Shown one piece after another: positions 40,667 through 49,169 of a DNA stretch of 64,000 nt (its first letter is position 1; every line of letters starts with the position of its first letter). The position numbers and the translations under genes were made by a program. Origin of the DNA: Owenweeksia hongkongensis DSM 17368 (GTDB lineage: Bacteria > Bacteroidota > Bacteroidia > Flavobacteriales > Schleiferiaceae). Where the stretch lies: NCBI RefSeq assembly GCF_000236705.1, contig NC_016599.1, positions 806,001 through 870,000 on the forward strand. The letters run 5' to 3'. The notes under the pieces are model-generated. The model was not told the DNA's origin. It saw nothing but the letters and a program-made list of their open reading frames with translations, and searched no databases.

Positions 40667-41140
40667 TTAAGATTGCTTTTGAGCTAATTCACGCTCTTTT
40701 TTAAGATACTTTTTTGGAACCAATAACATCCCGAAATTTTCACCATCTTCTTTTTTCAAATGCTTATGGTGCATTTTATGCGCTCTAATAAGTGATCTCA
40801 GGTATAAATTTTTGATGTTTCTAAAAAACTTTAACCTTCTGTGTATCAGAACCTCATGTACCATAAAGTAAACTAATCCATAAGCTGCTATTCCAGAACC
40901 TATAGTAATAGAAAGTGGCGAGCTATAAATTACTCCAAGCATTATGCAAAGCCAACTTGGAACTGCAAAAATCAAAAAGAAGATATCGTTTTTCTCTAAT
41001 ACTCCGGGCTCTTTAATATGGTGGTCTCTATGTAAAAACCATAAAAATCCGTGCATCAAATATTTGTGAGCGGCCCAAGCCACTCCCTCCATTGTGCAAA
41101 AGGTTATTACAATTACCAGAGCTATCTGCCAAATACTCAT
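40667..41140 (-). CDS. crtZ: Beta-carotene hydroxylase
   Basis: CrtZ hydroxylates beta-ionone rings, giving beta-cryptoxanthin and zeaxanthin. This 157-residue, four-helix membrane diiron enzyme has all the histidine boxes: HKYLMH, HRDHH, HEVLIHRR and HKMHH. It is coupled to the upstream cruF-like gene by an ATGA overlap and followed by the lycopene cyclase gene 10 bases later (to the CTG start). With CruF the set supports synthesis of zeaxanthin and/or hydroxylated monocyclic carotenoids such as myxol or saproxanthin; phytoene synthase and desaturase are not in the window. Confidence 0.9.
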   Translation of the reverse strand: MSIWQIALVIVITFCTMEGVAWAAHKYLMHGFLWFLHRDHHIKEPGVLEKNDIFFLIFAVPSWLCIMLGVIYSSPLSITIGSGIAAYGLVYFMVHEVLIHRRLKFFRNIKNLYLRSLIRAHKMHHKHLKKEDGENFGMLLVPKKYLKKERELAQKQS

Positions 41141-41766
41141 ATAAACAGATTTAATAGTACAAAGAAAACAGAAACCACTATAAGATAAGGGATAGCCAAG
41201 TGGTTGGTCTCTTTGTTCATATACTTTACAAATAGAATTTGCATAATGATAGAAACGAAAAACCAGCCCAAGAAGTTTGACAGTGGTATATTATTTCCGT
41301 CCCAATACCAATAATCCAAAGTAGAAGCCATATGCTCGATTGGATAATCAACAATGACCATAACTAATGCTCCAGCAAAAACCTGAAGCCAAGGTTGTGA
41401 AATTACTTTTCTCACAAAAAAACCACTGCCCATTACAAGCATGAACCAGTTTGCGCCTATTATTAGTGGTACATCATATAATTTGAAACCAAGTGCTTCT
41501 CCATAGTGGTAATTCCCAAATGGAAAGCTCGTAATTATACCAAGTAACTCTACTAAGTACCCCAAAACAAAAACAGGAATAAATAATTTTAAAAAATTAA
41601 ATTGTGAAGAGGCATGACTGATAAATATTAAGATAACGCTAAGTAGCAGGTTGTAAATGCTAAGTGCTGCAAAGCGCTCTAAGTTGATGAATACCATTCC
41701 TATAAGACCTATAAAGTGAAATAGGATGAGAATCGGGATCGTGTATGTTTTGATATACCTGTTCAA
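41137..41766 (-). CDS. cruF: Carotenoid 1',2'-hydratase CruF-like membrane protein (DUF422)
   Basis: The 209-residue, multi-helix protein has the DUF422/CruF signatures GYLVELLGIITSFPFGNYHYGEALGFKLYDVPLIIGANWFML and MVIVDYPIEHMASTLDYWYWDGNNIPLSNFLGWFF. CruF adds water to the psi end of gamma- or monocyclic carotenes, a step in myxol and saproxanthin synthesis. Translation starts at a TTG at 41764-41766, just downstream of a good -7 box. The stop overlaps the crtZ start (ATGA). Confidence 0.8.
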   Translation of the reverse strand: MNRYIKTYTIPILILFHFIGLIGMVFINLERFAALSIYNLLLSVILIFISHASSQFNFLKLFIPVFVLGYLVELLGIITSFPFGNYHYGEALGFKLYDVPLIIGANWFMLVMGSGFFVRKVISQPWLQVFAGALVMVIVDYPIEHMASTLDYWYWDGNNIPLSNFLGWFFVSIIMQILFVKYMNKETNHLAIPYLIVVSVFFVLLNLFI

Positions 41767-41784
41767 AAAGTTCTAAATAGTGCA

Positions 41785-41792
41785 CAAAAATA
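41785..41792 (-). promoter_or_regulatory. -7 promoter element for the carotenoid operon
   Basis: On the minus strand TATTTTTG fits TAnnTTTG. The leader to the TTG start codon of the cruF-like gene would be about 15 bases. Confidence 0.5.
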
Positions 41793-41979
41793 GAATTCTA
41801 TTTATCCTAAATGCTTTTGTAAGAACAATCTTAGGCTTTAAGAGTTTATTAAATAGCATCATTTTATAGTCTCCCACATTAAGGTAGGAACGACTTCGCT
41901 AGCTTTCAGAGTTTTACAATTATTTAAGACTATTTTAGGGAGTCTAAGATCTAGGAATAAGAACTAAATTATTTTCGTT

Positions 41980-42447
41980 ATGAGCACGTTTGATAGAATA
42001 ACCAGAACCATTCCAACTAAGAACGGACTATTTATGTTGGGAGGACTTATAGCATACTTTTTATTAATGCGCGTGGTTGGTCTCGCTGAAGTTTATTGGC
42101 TTCGTACTTTCAACTTAGTAATACTAATTCTCTTTGTTAGAAATTCGATTTTATCGTTTAGACGGCAGTCTAGTGAGTCCTATCAAAGCTTTAATACTAT
42201 GTTTATGATTAGTGTCAGAACATGCTTTGTAGGGATAGGCTTATTTGCTCTCTTTTTAGCAATTTATCTGGATCAGATCGATAAAACCTTCATGGCAAAT
42301 CTGGCAGTAAAAGAAAGTTTTGGTGGAGAAATAACCGCTGTAAGTGCAGCCAGCATAGTTTTCATTGAGGGAATGATTTCTGGTTTAGCTGCTTCTTTTG
42401 TATTAATCCAATTGTTTAAATCTAAAACAATAGAAGCTAAGGCGTAA
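41980..42447 (+). CDS. Four-helix membrane protein of unknown function
   Basis: The 155-residue product has about four membrane segments: GLFMLGGLIAYFLLMRVVGL, LRTFNLVILILFVRNSI, TCFVGIGLFALFLAIYL and SAASIVFIEGMISGLAASFVLIQLF. The organisation recalls the short DUF4199-like membrane proteins of this phylum, but no diagnostic motif was seen. It diverges from the carotenoid operon across a 213-base gap and converges on queE. No function assigned. Confidence 0.55.
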   Translation: MSTFDRITRTIPTKNGLFMLGGLIAYFLLMRVVGLAEVYWLRTFNLVILILFVRNSILSFRRQSSESYQSFNTMFMISVRTCFVGIGLFALFLAIYLDQIDKTFMANLAVKESFGGEITAVSAASIVFIEGMISGLAASFVLIQLFKSKTIEAKA

Positions 42448-42459
42448 AGGAATATAACA

Positions 42460-43083
42460 CTATGGTATACCGATGTACTTGTGCGTCTGTAGGCTGATTT
42501 GCCACTTTGGATTTTGCATCACATAATTGGCAATATCATCCATCATTACTTCCCTTCGGCTCCATTCGGGTTGTAAAAAAAGTTTGCAGTGTGCTCCTAC
42601 TCTGGCAGCGTGCTCCTCAGCCCATTTAAAGTCATGTTTGTTATAAATAATAACTTTTAACTCATGAGCGTATTCATAAGCCTCTTTTACGGGAGGTTTA
42701 GTTTTTTTGGGTGACAAGCAAAACCAGTCCCAATTTCCTGAAACGGTATAAGCCCCAGAAGTTTCGATGTGTACCTCAAGACCTTTATCCTTTAGCAAAG
42801 TAGTAATGGGTTCCATATTCCACATAAGTGGCTCTCCCCCTGTTATCACTATAGTTTTGGAATACTCAGCAGCATGATCAGCGATTTGCTGAATATCAGT
42901 AGGAGGATGAAGTTTTGGATTCCAGCTTTCTTTTACATCACACCAATGACAACCTACGTCACAGCCCCCTATTCTTATAAAATAAGCTGCGCGCCCGCTA
43001 TGGTAACCCTCACCTTGAATTGTATAAAACTCCTCCATAAGAGGAAGAAAAAGCCCTTTTTCTACTTTGTCATTCTCCGTCAT
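42460..43083 (-). CDS. queE: 7-carboxy-7-deazaguanine synthase (QueE)
   Basis: QueE is a radical-SAM enzyme that contracts 6-carboxy-tetrahydropterin to 7-carboxy-7-deazaguanine in queuosine synthesis. From the ATG at 43083 it has 207 residues. The cluster motif is C41-x3-C45-x2-C48 (GGCDVGCHWCDV), preceded by YTIQGEGYHSGRAAYFIRIGG and followed by VITGGEPLMW and VHIETSGAY. The cluster loop is of the compact CxxxCxxC kind. A TTG nine bases upstream lies in the -7 box and is rejected. No other queuosine genes are in the window. Confidence 0.9.
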   Translation of the reverse strand: MTENDKVEKGLFLPLMEEFYTIQGEGYHSGRAAYFIRIGGCDVGCHWCDVKESWNPKLHPPTDIQQIADHAAEYSKTIVITGGEPLMWNMEPITTLLKDKGLEVHIETSGAYTVSGNWDWFCLSPKKTKPPVKEAYEYAHELKVIIYNKHDFKWAEEHAARVGAHCKLFLQPEWSRREVMMDDIANYVMQNPKWQISLQTHKYIGIP

Positions 43084-43089
43084 ACCCGG

Positions 43090-43119
43090 CAAAAGTAGTG
43101 CTTAGCATTTGCATGCTAA
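43090..43119 (-). promoter_or_regulatory. queE: queE promoter with internal dyad
   Basis: On the minus strand TACTTTTG (43090-43097) fits TAnnTTTG and puts the transcription start about three bases before the ATG, so the message is nearly leaderless. Upstream lies the inverted repeat TTAGCAT-TTGC-ATGCTAA (43102-43119), between the -33 and -7 positions, where a repressor could act. It could instead be a weak terminator of the preceding methyltransferase gene, but has no T run. Confidence 0.4.
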
Positions 43120-43135
43120 ACATTAATAGCTCTAT

Positions 43136-44062
43136 TTATAACTCTGATAGAATATAGCCATGACTTATGGCTAGCTCTTCCTGCGAATAGCTTTGATAAG
43201 ATTTATGAACCTTAACCTGTGACAAGAGTTTCAAATCACCTTCCCGAGTGATTTCCTCGCTTACCGGAAGTTCTACTTTTCTATACATTTCTAAGTAATC
43301 TTTCCAGCGTAAGCGGTTTTGTGGCTGAATTGCATTGTCTATAATTTTCCACCCTTTGGGGCTAAACTTCAAAAAGTTGTAGATATTGATACTATGGTCA
43401 AAATGTGCGAAGTGATCACTCAAGTCAATAAAATGACACATAAAAGCGCCTGGTTTTGCTACAAGTTTAAACTCCCTAAGAATGTTGATTAACACATCAT
43501 CATAAATGTGCTCAAAGGTATTGTTAGAACAAATGAAATCATATGAATCCTTTTGAAACCCAGTATTACGGGCATCCTTCAAGTGAAGTTTCAGTTGGAT
43601 AGCGGCCAAGGCATCATCAATCGAAATACTATCCGTACGAGCAGGAAGTTCCAGAAGCAATTTCCACTTTTCTTCGTTCCATTCTGGTAGGTATGATTTC
43701 AGTTTTCCTTTATCATTCCATTCTTTAAACTTGGTAATGGTAGTCATTATCGTCTCCTTGTTCATCCAAGATTGTATGTCTAAAGAGTCTGTCTGTCCTG
43801 CATCAGAAAGATATAGAGCAATGGGAACAACAGGATACCAGCCGCTTCCAAGCTCCAAAACCTTTATGTTATTGAGCTGGCCCCTATACTTTTTGTAATA
43901 CTTTACATGATCGGCAGCGTGCATCAGCTTATTGCCAAAATGCTCATCAGTAAGCTGAACACCTTTGGTAATATGCTTTTGAAATACATGGTTTAGCTTT
44001 TCCTTAAAGGGAAAAACCGAAATAGTTTTCTGAACGATTGCCTTTGCGATCCACTTGGCCAT
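43136..44062 (-). CDS. Class I SAM-dependent methyltransferase-like protein
   Basis: The 308-residue protein has the Rossmann SAM-binding motif IKVLELGSGWYPVVPIALYLSDAG, an acidic residue in DSLDIQSW for the ribose, and YDFICSNNTFEHIYDDVLINILREFKLVAKPGAFMCHFIDLSDHFAHFD as motifs IV-VI. The extended middle and C-terminal parts resemble large polysaccharide- or lipid-modifying methyltransferases, without a firm assignment. No neighbouring pathway genes indicate a substrate; queE follows 53 bases later on the same strand with its own promoter. Confidence 0.7.
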   Translation of the reverse strand: MAKWIAKAIVQKTISVFPFKEKLNHVFQKHITKGVQLTDEHFGNKLMHAADHVKYYKKYRGQLNNIKVLELGSGWYPVVPIALYLSDAGQTDSLDIQSWMNKETIMTTITKFKEWNDKGKLKSYLPEWNEEKWKLLLELPARTDSISIDDALAAIQLKLHLKDARNTGFQKDSYDFICSNNTFEHIYDDVLINILREFKLVAKPGAFMCHFIDLSDHFAHFDHSINIYNFLKFSPKGWKIIDNAIQPQNRLRWKDYLEMYRKVELPVSEEITREGDLKLLSQVKVHKSYQSYSQEELAISHGYILSEL

Positions 44063-44129
44063 AGTATTAAAAAAATTGAATTGGCAAGAATAGTCAATAC
44101 TTATTAATTGCCTCTATTATAAGTTAGAC

Positions 44130-44759
44130 TTAATCAACTTCTTTGCGCATAAACTTTCGATCAAAGCCGGGAACTGCCCATTCATACCTTACCGAAAGCA
44201 GTCGAATTATTATAATTGAGCTAATTGAAATAACAAAATTCAGGTTTCGATCTAAATCGAAATAACGAAGTATAAGATAAATGACAGCTCCGATAAAGCA
44301 AGCACTTGCGTACACACCTCTTTGAAGTATCACCGGGGTTTCTTGAGTAAGTGTATCTCTAATTACTCCCCCCATCACAGCCGAAAACATCCCCATAACC
44401 ACAGCAATTTCACCACGAACTCCATGATGCAAAGCAACTTCGGTTCCTACAATGGTAAAAAGGCTTATTCCCAAAGTGTCAAAAAGCAAGAGTGTTTTGC
44501 TAAGGCGCCCTAAAGTTTTGGAGAAAAAATACACACACACGATTCCTGCTACTATGGTATAAACAACAGCCATGTCCGAAATCCAAACCAGAGGATGACG
44601 ATCCAGTAAAATATCACGTAAAGTACCACCACCAATGGCAGTAATGAACCCTGTAAAGGTGGCCCCTACCCAGTCTTTGTCCTTACCGGTAATAGCCAAA
44701 GCTCCGGAAATGGCAAATACAAAGGTTCCTAAAAGTTCGAGGTAGTACTGAAAAGACAT
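44130..44759 (-). CDS. TRIC-family cation channel / YicG-like membrane protein
   Basis: The 209-residue protein has two homologous halves of three helices plus one, with the family's paired motifs AIGGGTLRDILLDRHPLVWI and AVMGGVIRDTLTQETPVIL (GGGxxRD and GGxxRD). The first half also has FAISGALAITGKDKDWVGATFTGFITA. Prokaryotic members form trimeric K+ channels with a glycine-rich pore, although for many only transport of small solutes such as glycine or amino acids has been proposed. Single gene between terminators. Confidence 0.85.
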   Translation of the reverse strand: MSFQYYLELLGTFVFAISGALAITGKDKDWVGATFTGFITAIGGGTLRDILLDRHPLVWISDMAVVYTIVAGIVCVYFFSKTLGRLSKTLLLFDTLGISLFTIVGTEVALHHGVRGEIAVVMGMFSAVMGGVIRDTLTQETPVILQRGVYASACFIGAVIYLILRYFDLDRNLNFVISISSIIIIRLLSVRYEWAVPGFDRKFMRKEVD

Positions 44760-44783
44760 TGGCTATTCGGTTTTCTATTCCAT

Positions 44784-44810
44784 AAAAAAGCCCCGAATAA
44801 TCGAGGCTTT
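44784..44810 (-). terminator. Intrinsic terminator of sucD
   Basis: On the minus strand AAAGCCTCGA pairs with TCGGGGCTTT around a 4-nt TTAT loop and a T run follows. It is 26 bases past the sucD stop. Confidence 0.75.
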
Positions 44811-44835
44811 CTAATATATCTATGTGGAGAAATTA

Positions 44836-45717
44836 TTAAGCCGTTACGCCAATAAGTTCTGCCATTTTAGCTCCTATATCTGCAGGTGAATCTACTACGT
44901 TGATACCACACTCGCGCATGATAGCTTTTTTAGCTTGTGCAGTGTCATCGCTTCCGCCAACAATAGCACCAGCATGACCCATTGTACGTCCAGCAGGAGC
45001 AGTTTCTCCAGCAATAAAACCAACGATAGGCTTCTTAGTACCGCTTGCTTTAATCCAACGGGCAGCATCTGGCTCCATTTGTCCACCAATCTCACCAATC
45101 ATAACAACACCGTCAGTTTCAGGGTCGTTAAGAAGTAGCTCAACAGCTTCTTGCATAGAAGTACCGATAATTGGATCTCCACCAATACCAATGGCTGTAG
45201 ACTGTCCCAAACCAACTTTGGTAAGCTGATCTACAGCTTCATAAGTAAGAGTACCTGATTTAGAAACTACACCGATACGACCTTTCTTAAAGATAAAGCC
45301 AGGCATGATACCTACTTTAGCTTCGCCAGCAGTCATTACTCCCGGGCAGTTTGGTCCTACCATGCGGCAATCTTTGTCACCAAGGTATTCCTTCACCATA
45401 ATCATATCCTTTACAGGAATACCTTCGGTGATAGTGATAATCACTTTAATACCAGCGTCAGCAGCTTCCATAATAGCATCAGCAGCAAATGCTGGTGGTA
45501 CAAAAATGATAGATACGTCAGCACCAGTTTCTTTTACAGCATCAGCCACAGTGTTGAATACCGGACGATCAAGGTGAGATTGACCACCTTTTCCTGGAGT
45601 TACACCACCAACTACATTGGTGCCATATTCCAACATTTGACCAGCATGGAAAGTACCTTCACTACCGGTAAATCCCTGCACAATAATCTTCGAATCTTTA
45701 TTTACTAATACACTCAT
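44836..45717 (-). CDS. sucD: Succinyl-CoA ligase, alpha subunit
   Basis: SucD carries the phosphohistidine and the CoA site of succinyl-CoA synthetase in the TCA cycle. The 293-residue protein has the CoA-binding loop [65 protein letters not shown], and the active-site His248 in [13 protein letters not shown]. The length is normal. The beta subunit (sucC) is not adjacent, as is common in this phylum. It has its own terminator and no clear partners. Confidence 0.95.
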   Translation of the reverse strand: MSVLVNKDSKIIVQGFTGSEGTFHAGQMLEYGTNVVGGVTPGKGGQSHLDRPVFNTVADAVKETGADVSIIFVPPAFAADAIMEAADAGIKVIITITEGIPVKDMIMVKEYLGDKDCRMVGPNCPGVMTAGEAKVGIMPGFIFKKGRIGVVSKSGTLTYEAVDQLTKVGLGQSTAIGIGGDPIIGTSMQEAVELLLNDPETDGVVMIGEIGGQMEPDAARWIKASGTKKPIVGFIAGETAPAGRTMGHAGAIVGGSDDTAQAKKAIMRECGINVVDSPADIGAKMAELIGVTA

Positions 45718-45823
45718 GCGTGTGATTTATGATTTTGCAATTTTTACTTTGGAACTGCGAAAATAATAGATTAGATCTTTAAGACCTTAATATTTATAAA
45801 AAACTAAAGGTTAGATTAGAGAT

Positions 45824-46447
45824 TCACTCCTCTTCTACCGTCCAGGCAGGAGCTTCGCCAAAATTAGAACCTGAAATTAATTCGCTCAACTCCTTACGTT
45901 TTCTAGGTTCATGCTCTGATTTTTGATCATTTTCACTCAACTCTTTAAGGCGGTGCTCATCACGATAGCCCATCACAAACATGGTCATTGGAACAAACTT
46001 TTCACCATCCACATTAAAATTCTTCAAAATATTTTCAGGGATGATACCCGCCATTTGGTGAACATATAGACCATCTGTGGTGGCTTGCGCCAAAAGACCT
46101 CCCATGGCCAAACCTAGGTCATGAGCATGATGTGCGTTGGGCTTATTTTTATAGTCAAAATTAGTTTTGGCCAGGCAAGCAGCTAAAACTGGCGCAGTAT
46201 AAGCCCATTTTTTATTGCCTTCATCCAAGCAGTCAAAAAGCTTATCATAATGCTCCTCTCCTTTTTGTGCTACAATAAATCGCCAGGGTTGCTCATTTCG
46301 AGAACTTGGTGCCCAGCGAGCGGCCTCAAAAGCACGTAATAACTTTTCTTGCTCTACCTTTATTTCACTGAATGCACGAGGGCTCCAGCGTTTAGTAATT
46401 TCAGGAAGTATTCTATGTTTTGTTTCAGCGTCTTTTCCTTCTATCAT
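45824..46447 (-). CDS. Nitroreductase-family oxidoreductase
   Basis: The 207-residue protein has the FMN-binding nitroreductase fold: RWSPRAFSEIKVEQEKLLRAFEAARWAPSSRNEQPWRFIVA at the N-terminus, AHDLGLAMGGLLAQATTDGLYVHQMAGI in the middle and MTMFVMGYRDE near the end. It would use NAD(P)H to reduce nitro or quinone compounds, perhaps in stress defence. The start overlaps the nhaA stop as ATGA (46444-46447), so it is the last gene of the nhaA operon. Confidence 0.85.
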   Translation of the reverse strand: MIEGKDAETKHRILPEITKRWSPRAFSEIKVEQEKLLRAFEAARWAPSSRNEQPWRFIVAQKGEEHYDKLFDCLDEGNKKWAYTAPVLAACLAKTNFDYKNKPNAHHAHDLGLAMGGLLAQATTDGLYVHQMAGIIPENILKNFNVDGEKFVPMTMFVMGYRDEHRLKELSENDQKSEHEPRKRKELSELISGSNFGEAPAWTVEEE

Positions 46448-47772
46448 AGCATTGGTTTTTTGGAGTTTGTAAATCGGATAACCAGCAATCCAATAACACA
46501 GGCAAGAATAGATGCCACCAAAATTGCTGACTTAGCTGATTCTGCATATTCTCGATTAACAAAAGCTAGTTCTGAAATAAATAATGACATGGTAAAACCT
46601 ATACCTGCCAATATTGACGTACCATAAATTTGTTTCCAGCTACTGCCTTCTGGTAATTGTGCCAAGCCCATGGCTACCATCAATCTAGAAACCAGACTGA
46701 TGCCCACAAACTTTCCAACTATCAAACCGAAAATAATTCCGAGACCTATAGGCTCCACAAGTCCTGCCCAAAAATTGTCTTCTATTTTTAATCCAGCATT
46801 AGCGAAAGCGAAAATGGGCATTATCACAAAGTATACAAAGGGAAACAAGCCGTGTTCAATTTTTTGCAACGGTGTACGCGCATCGTCACCTGCTGAGCGA
46901 ATTCCCTTTAGCAAGTAATCCTCTCGCTCAGTATTGAAGTCCGTATCAATTGTGGTTGTTTTCAAATACTTTCGGTAAAGAATTTTAAGTCTATCCGTAA
47001 ACTGATCTTTTGTAATTCGATACTTGGCAGGAATAGTGAAAGCCAAAAGAATTCCAGCAATGGTTGGGTGAATTCCTGAATAGAAGAATGCTACCCAAAT
47101 ACCACTTATCCCGATAAAAGTGTAGAAAAATACATTACGTATCCCTAAGCGATTTGCAGCCATAAGCAGCACCCATGCGCCTCCCGCAATATAAAGTTGA
47201 TCAACATCAAAACTGGAAGTGTAGAAAAAGGCAATTACCAGCACCGCACCAATATCATCTACTACGGCAAGTGATGTAATAAATACTTTTACCGAGGGGG
47301 CAATCCTTCGTCTTACTAAATTGATAAGTCCCAAAGCAAAAGCAATATCTGTTGCCATAGGTATACCCCATCCTTTTCCTGTTTCACCAGGATTAAAGGC
47401 TATAAAAATTAAAGCTGGGACTGCCATTCCACCTATTGCTGCTGCAATAGGCATAGAAGCTTTTTTCCAAGTACTAAGCTCTCCAGCTATTACTTCACGC
47501 TTTATTTCAAGACCCACTAGAAAAAAGAAAATGGCCATCAAGCCATCGTTTATCAAGTAATGTAATGTGAGCCCAAACTCCTTATCATCAAAGCTAATGG
47601 TAATTTCTTTTTCCCAAAGGTGTTCATACCACTCACCTCCCCAACTAGAATTGGCGACCACCATAGCTGCAACAGCTGATAAAAACAGTAAAACCCCAAT
47701 AGTAGCTTCATTAGAAAAGATGGATTTTACGGGCCTTGTTAAATAATCTATTGGTGCTTTTTTATCTATCAT
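46444..47772 (-). CDS. nhaA: Na+/H+ antiporter NhaA
   Basis: NhaA exports Na+ in exchange for H+ and controls pH and salt homeostasis. The 442-residue protein is slightly longer than the E. coli enzyme and has about 12 membrane segments. Diagnostic stretches are DGLMAIFFFLVGLEIKREVIAGELS, PMATDIAFALGLINLVRRRI, and the paired aspartates of the ion site in SLAVVDDIGAVLVIAFFY. FVGISLVSRLMVAMGLAQLPEGSSWKQIYGTSILAGIGFTMSLFI closes the core. An extra cytoplasmic loop lies near 280-310. Fits a marine origin. Confidence 0.95.
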   Translation of the reverse strand: MIDKKAPIDYLTRPVKSIFSNEATIGVLLFLSAVAAMVVANSSWGGEWYEHLWEKEITISFDDKEFGLTLHYLINDGLMAIFFFLVGLEIKREVIAGELSTWKKASMPIAAAIGGMAVPALIFIAFNPGETGKGWGIPMATDIAFALGLINLVRRRIAPSVKVFITSLAVVDDIGAVLVIAFFYTSSFDVDQLYIAGGAWVLLMAANRLGIRNVFFYTFIGISGIWVAFFYSGIHPTIAGILLAFTIPAKYRITKDQFTDRLKILYRKYLKTTTIDTDFNTEREDYLLKGIRSAGDDARTPLQKIEHGLFPFVYFVIMPIFAFANAGLKIEDNFWAGLVEPIGLGIIFGLIVGKFVGISLVSRLMVAMGLAQLPEGSSWKQIYGTSILAGIGFTMSLFISELAFVNREYAESAKSAILVASILACVIGLLVIRFTNSKKPML

Positions 47773-47822
47773 TCTTTTATTTACAGTTCAGAGAAAATAA
47801 TGTTTACTTCCTGTCAGGCTTA

Positions 47823-48377
47823 CTATTTTAATTCTTTAGCATTATAGCAACTTTGATCAGTGTACACCAAATTTGATGTATTAAATCCAAGTTCCTCTGC
47901 CAAATTTAAGTATTCTTTAAGCTTAACCGCTGCTGGTTGTGGCTCACGACAAAGTATCCAAAGACTTTCTCTATCAGGCGCTCCAACCATGGCATAGCTG
48001 TAATTTGGCTCTATTTTAATTATATAATAATCACCTTTAAAAGGCCAAAAAAACTGAACCTGAAGTTGGGAGTTATCTCCACTCTCTGTAGAGGTAGTTG
48101 CCTTTCCTGTAATGGTACTTACTTGCCCAGATTCTTTATTGTAACAAGTATTAAAAACTTCAACAAAACCGTCCTTCAAGGTATACTCCGCAGTCACACA
48201 TCGGCAATCATCCTGCAACTTTTGAGGCAGATGAGCAATATCATACCATACCCCTTGATACTTTTCAAGCGACACATCTTTGGCCGTTTCTAAAGGCTGA
48301 TTAACAGAACAGCCCATCAGTAGCATTAGGCTACCAAGGGCTGTTAATATTTTATTTAAAATTGAGCTATGCTCCAT
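47823..48377 (-). CDS. Bacterial lipocalin (Blc-like), lipoprotein
   Basis: The 184-residue product has lipobox LMGC (Cys23) and the Blc lipocalin signatures: SLEKYQGVWYDIAHLPQKLQDDCRCVTAEYTLKDG (with the G-x-W motif), FFWPFKGDYYIIKIEPNYSYAMVGAPDRESLWILCREP. Blc proteins are outer-membrane lipoproteins induced in stress that bind lipids such as lysophospholipids. It lies six bases after the csbD-like gene and 50 bases before nhaA, so the genes may form a stress transcript. Confidence 0.85.
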   Translation of the reverse strand: MEHSSILNKILTALGSLMLLMGCSVNQPLETAKDVSLEKYQGVWYDIAHLPQKLQDDCRCVTAEYTLKDGFVEVFNTCYNKESGQVSTITGKATTSTESGDNSQLQVQFFWPFKGDYYIIKIEPNYSYAMVGAPDRESLWILCREPQPAAVKLKEYLNLAEELGFNTSNLVYTDQSCYNAKELK

Positions 48378-48383
48378 ACTAGT

Positions 48384-48569
48384 CTATAGGTCTCGAATAA
48401 TTTTCACCACTTCGTCTCTAGTTTTACCAAGTTTTTGCTGAAGCTTACCAACTAATTCATCTTCCTGTCCTTCTGCATATTTCAAATCATCATCCGAAAG
48501 ATCACCATAAGCTTTTTTCAATTTCCCCTTGGTCTCATTCCATTTTCCTTTTAGCTCTAACTTATCCAT
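48384..48569 (-). CDS. CsbD-family stress protein
   Basis: The 61-residue protein [20 protein letters not shown]...[19 protein letters not shown] matches the CsbD family ([11 protein letters not shown] and AEGxxDELxGKxQ motifs). CsbD proteins are abundant, soluble stress proteins, in Bacillus under sigma-B control; their biochemical function is unknown. It is followed after six bases by the lipocalin gene on the same strand. Confidence 0.9.
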   Translation of the reverse strand: MDKLELKGKWNETKGKLKKAYGDLSDDDLKYAEGQEDELVGKLQQKLGKTRDEVVKIIRDL

Positions 48570-48659
48570 AGTGTAATTTTTATTTAATTAATTATACTCT
48601 GATAAGTCATCAAGCAGGCAAATTGTTCAGGAAAATCTTACATCAAAAGCTGAACCAAC

Positions 48660-49166
48660 TTAAACTTTTGTCTTTACTTTTTCCCAACTCTTTATCTGCC
48701 AGTGGGCTATGCCGGTGGCCACATGATTATCTTCTGTATCAAAAATTTTAATCGTGGCCGGAAGCATTATCTTCCCTTCCTTTTTTAATGGCTCCACTAC
48801 TTCTTTTTCCATAAATGATGGATCCACTTCAAACCTTGCTTTTACTGCTGTTTTAGCTTGATAATGATAGACCATCTCAAGACGTTGTAAAATGAGTCTA
48901 TACCTTTTTGGGTCTAAAATTCCAATAAGGAGAAAACCTGAACTCACCTCCGCCAAGGTTGCCATCGCGCATGCATGTATACCTTTGAGGTGATTGAGGT
49001 TTTTCTTCCGATAAGGAAGGTGAATCTCTAAATGATGTTTCCCAATATCATGAACCTTAAATTTATGTGGTCCATTAAAAGGAACCATCGTATTTAGCCC
49101 TTTGCTAAGAACCCATCTATAAAAAGGTGAAGTGGCGGCTTTTGCTGCTAATTTGGGTAAATTCAT
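48660..49166 (-). CDS. DUF4442 hotdog-fold thioesterase-like protein
   Basis: The 168-residue protein matches DUF4442: FYRWVLSKGLNTMVPFNGPHKFKVHDIGKHHLEIHLPYRKKNLNHLKGIHACAMATLAEVSSGFLLI. The NHLKGIHACAMATLAE helix sits in the position of the thioesterase active site, although the usual catalytic Asp is not clear. Probably acts on an acyl-thioester or lipid. It starts three bases after the MtfA-like gene, so they form an operon. Confidence 0.75.
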   Translation of the reverse strand: MNLPKLAAKAATSPFYRWVLSKGLNTMVPFNGPHKFKVHDIGKHHLEIHLPYRKKNLNHLKGIHACAMATLAEVSSGFLLIGILDPKRYRLILQRLEMVYHYQAKTAVKARFEVDPSFMEKEVVEPLKKEGKIMLPATIKIFDTEDNHVATGIAHWQIKSWEKVKTKV

Positions 49167-49169
49167 AGA

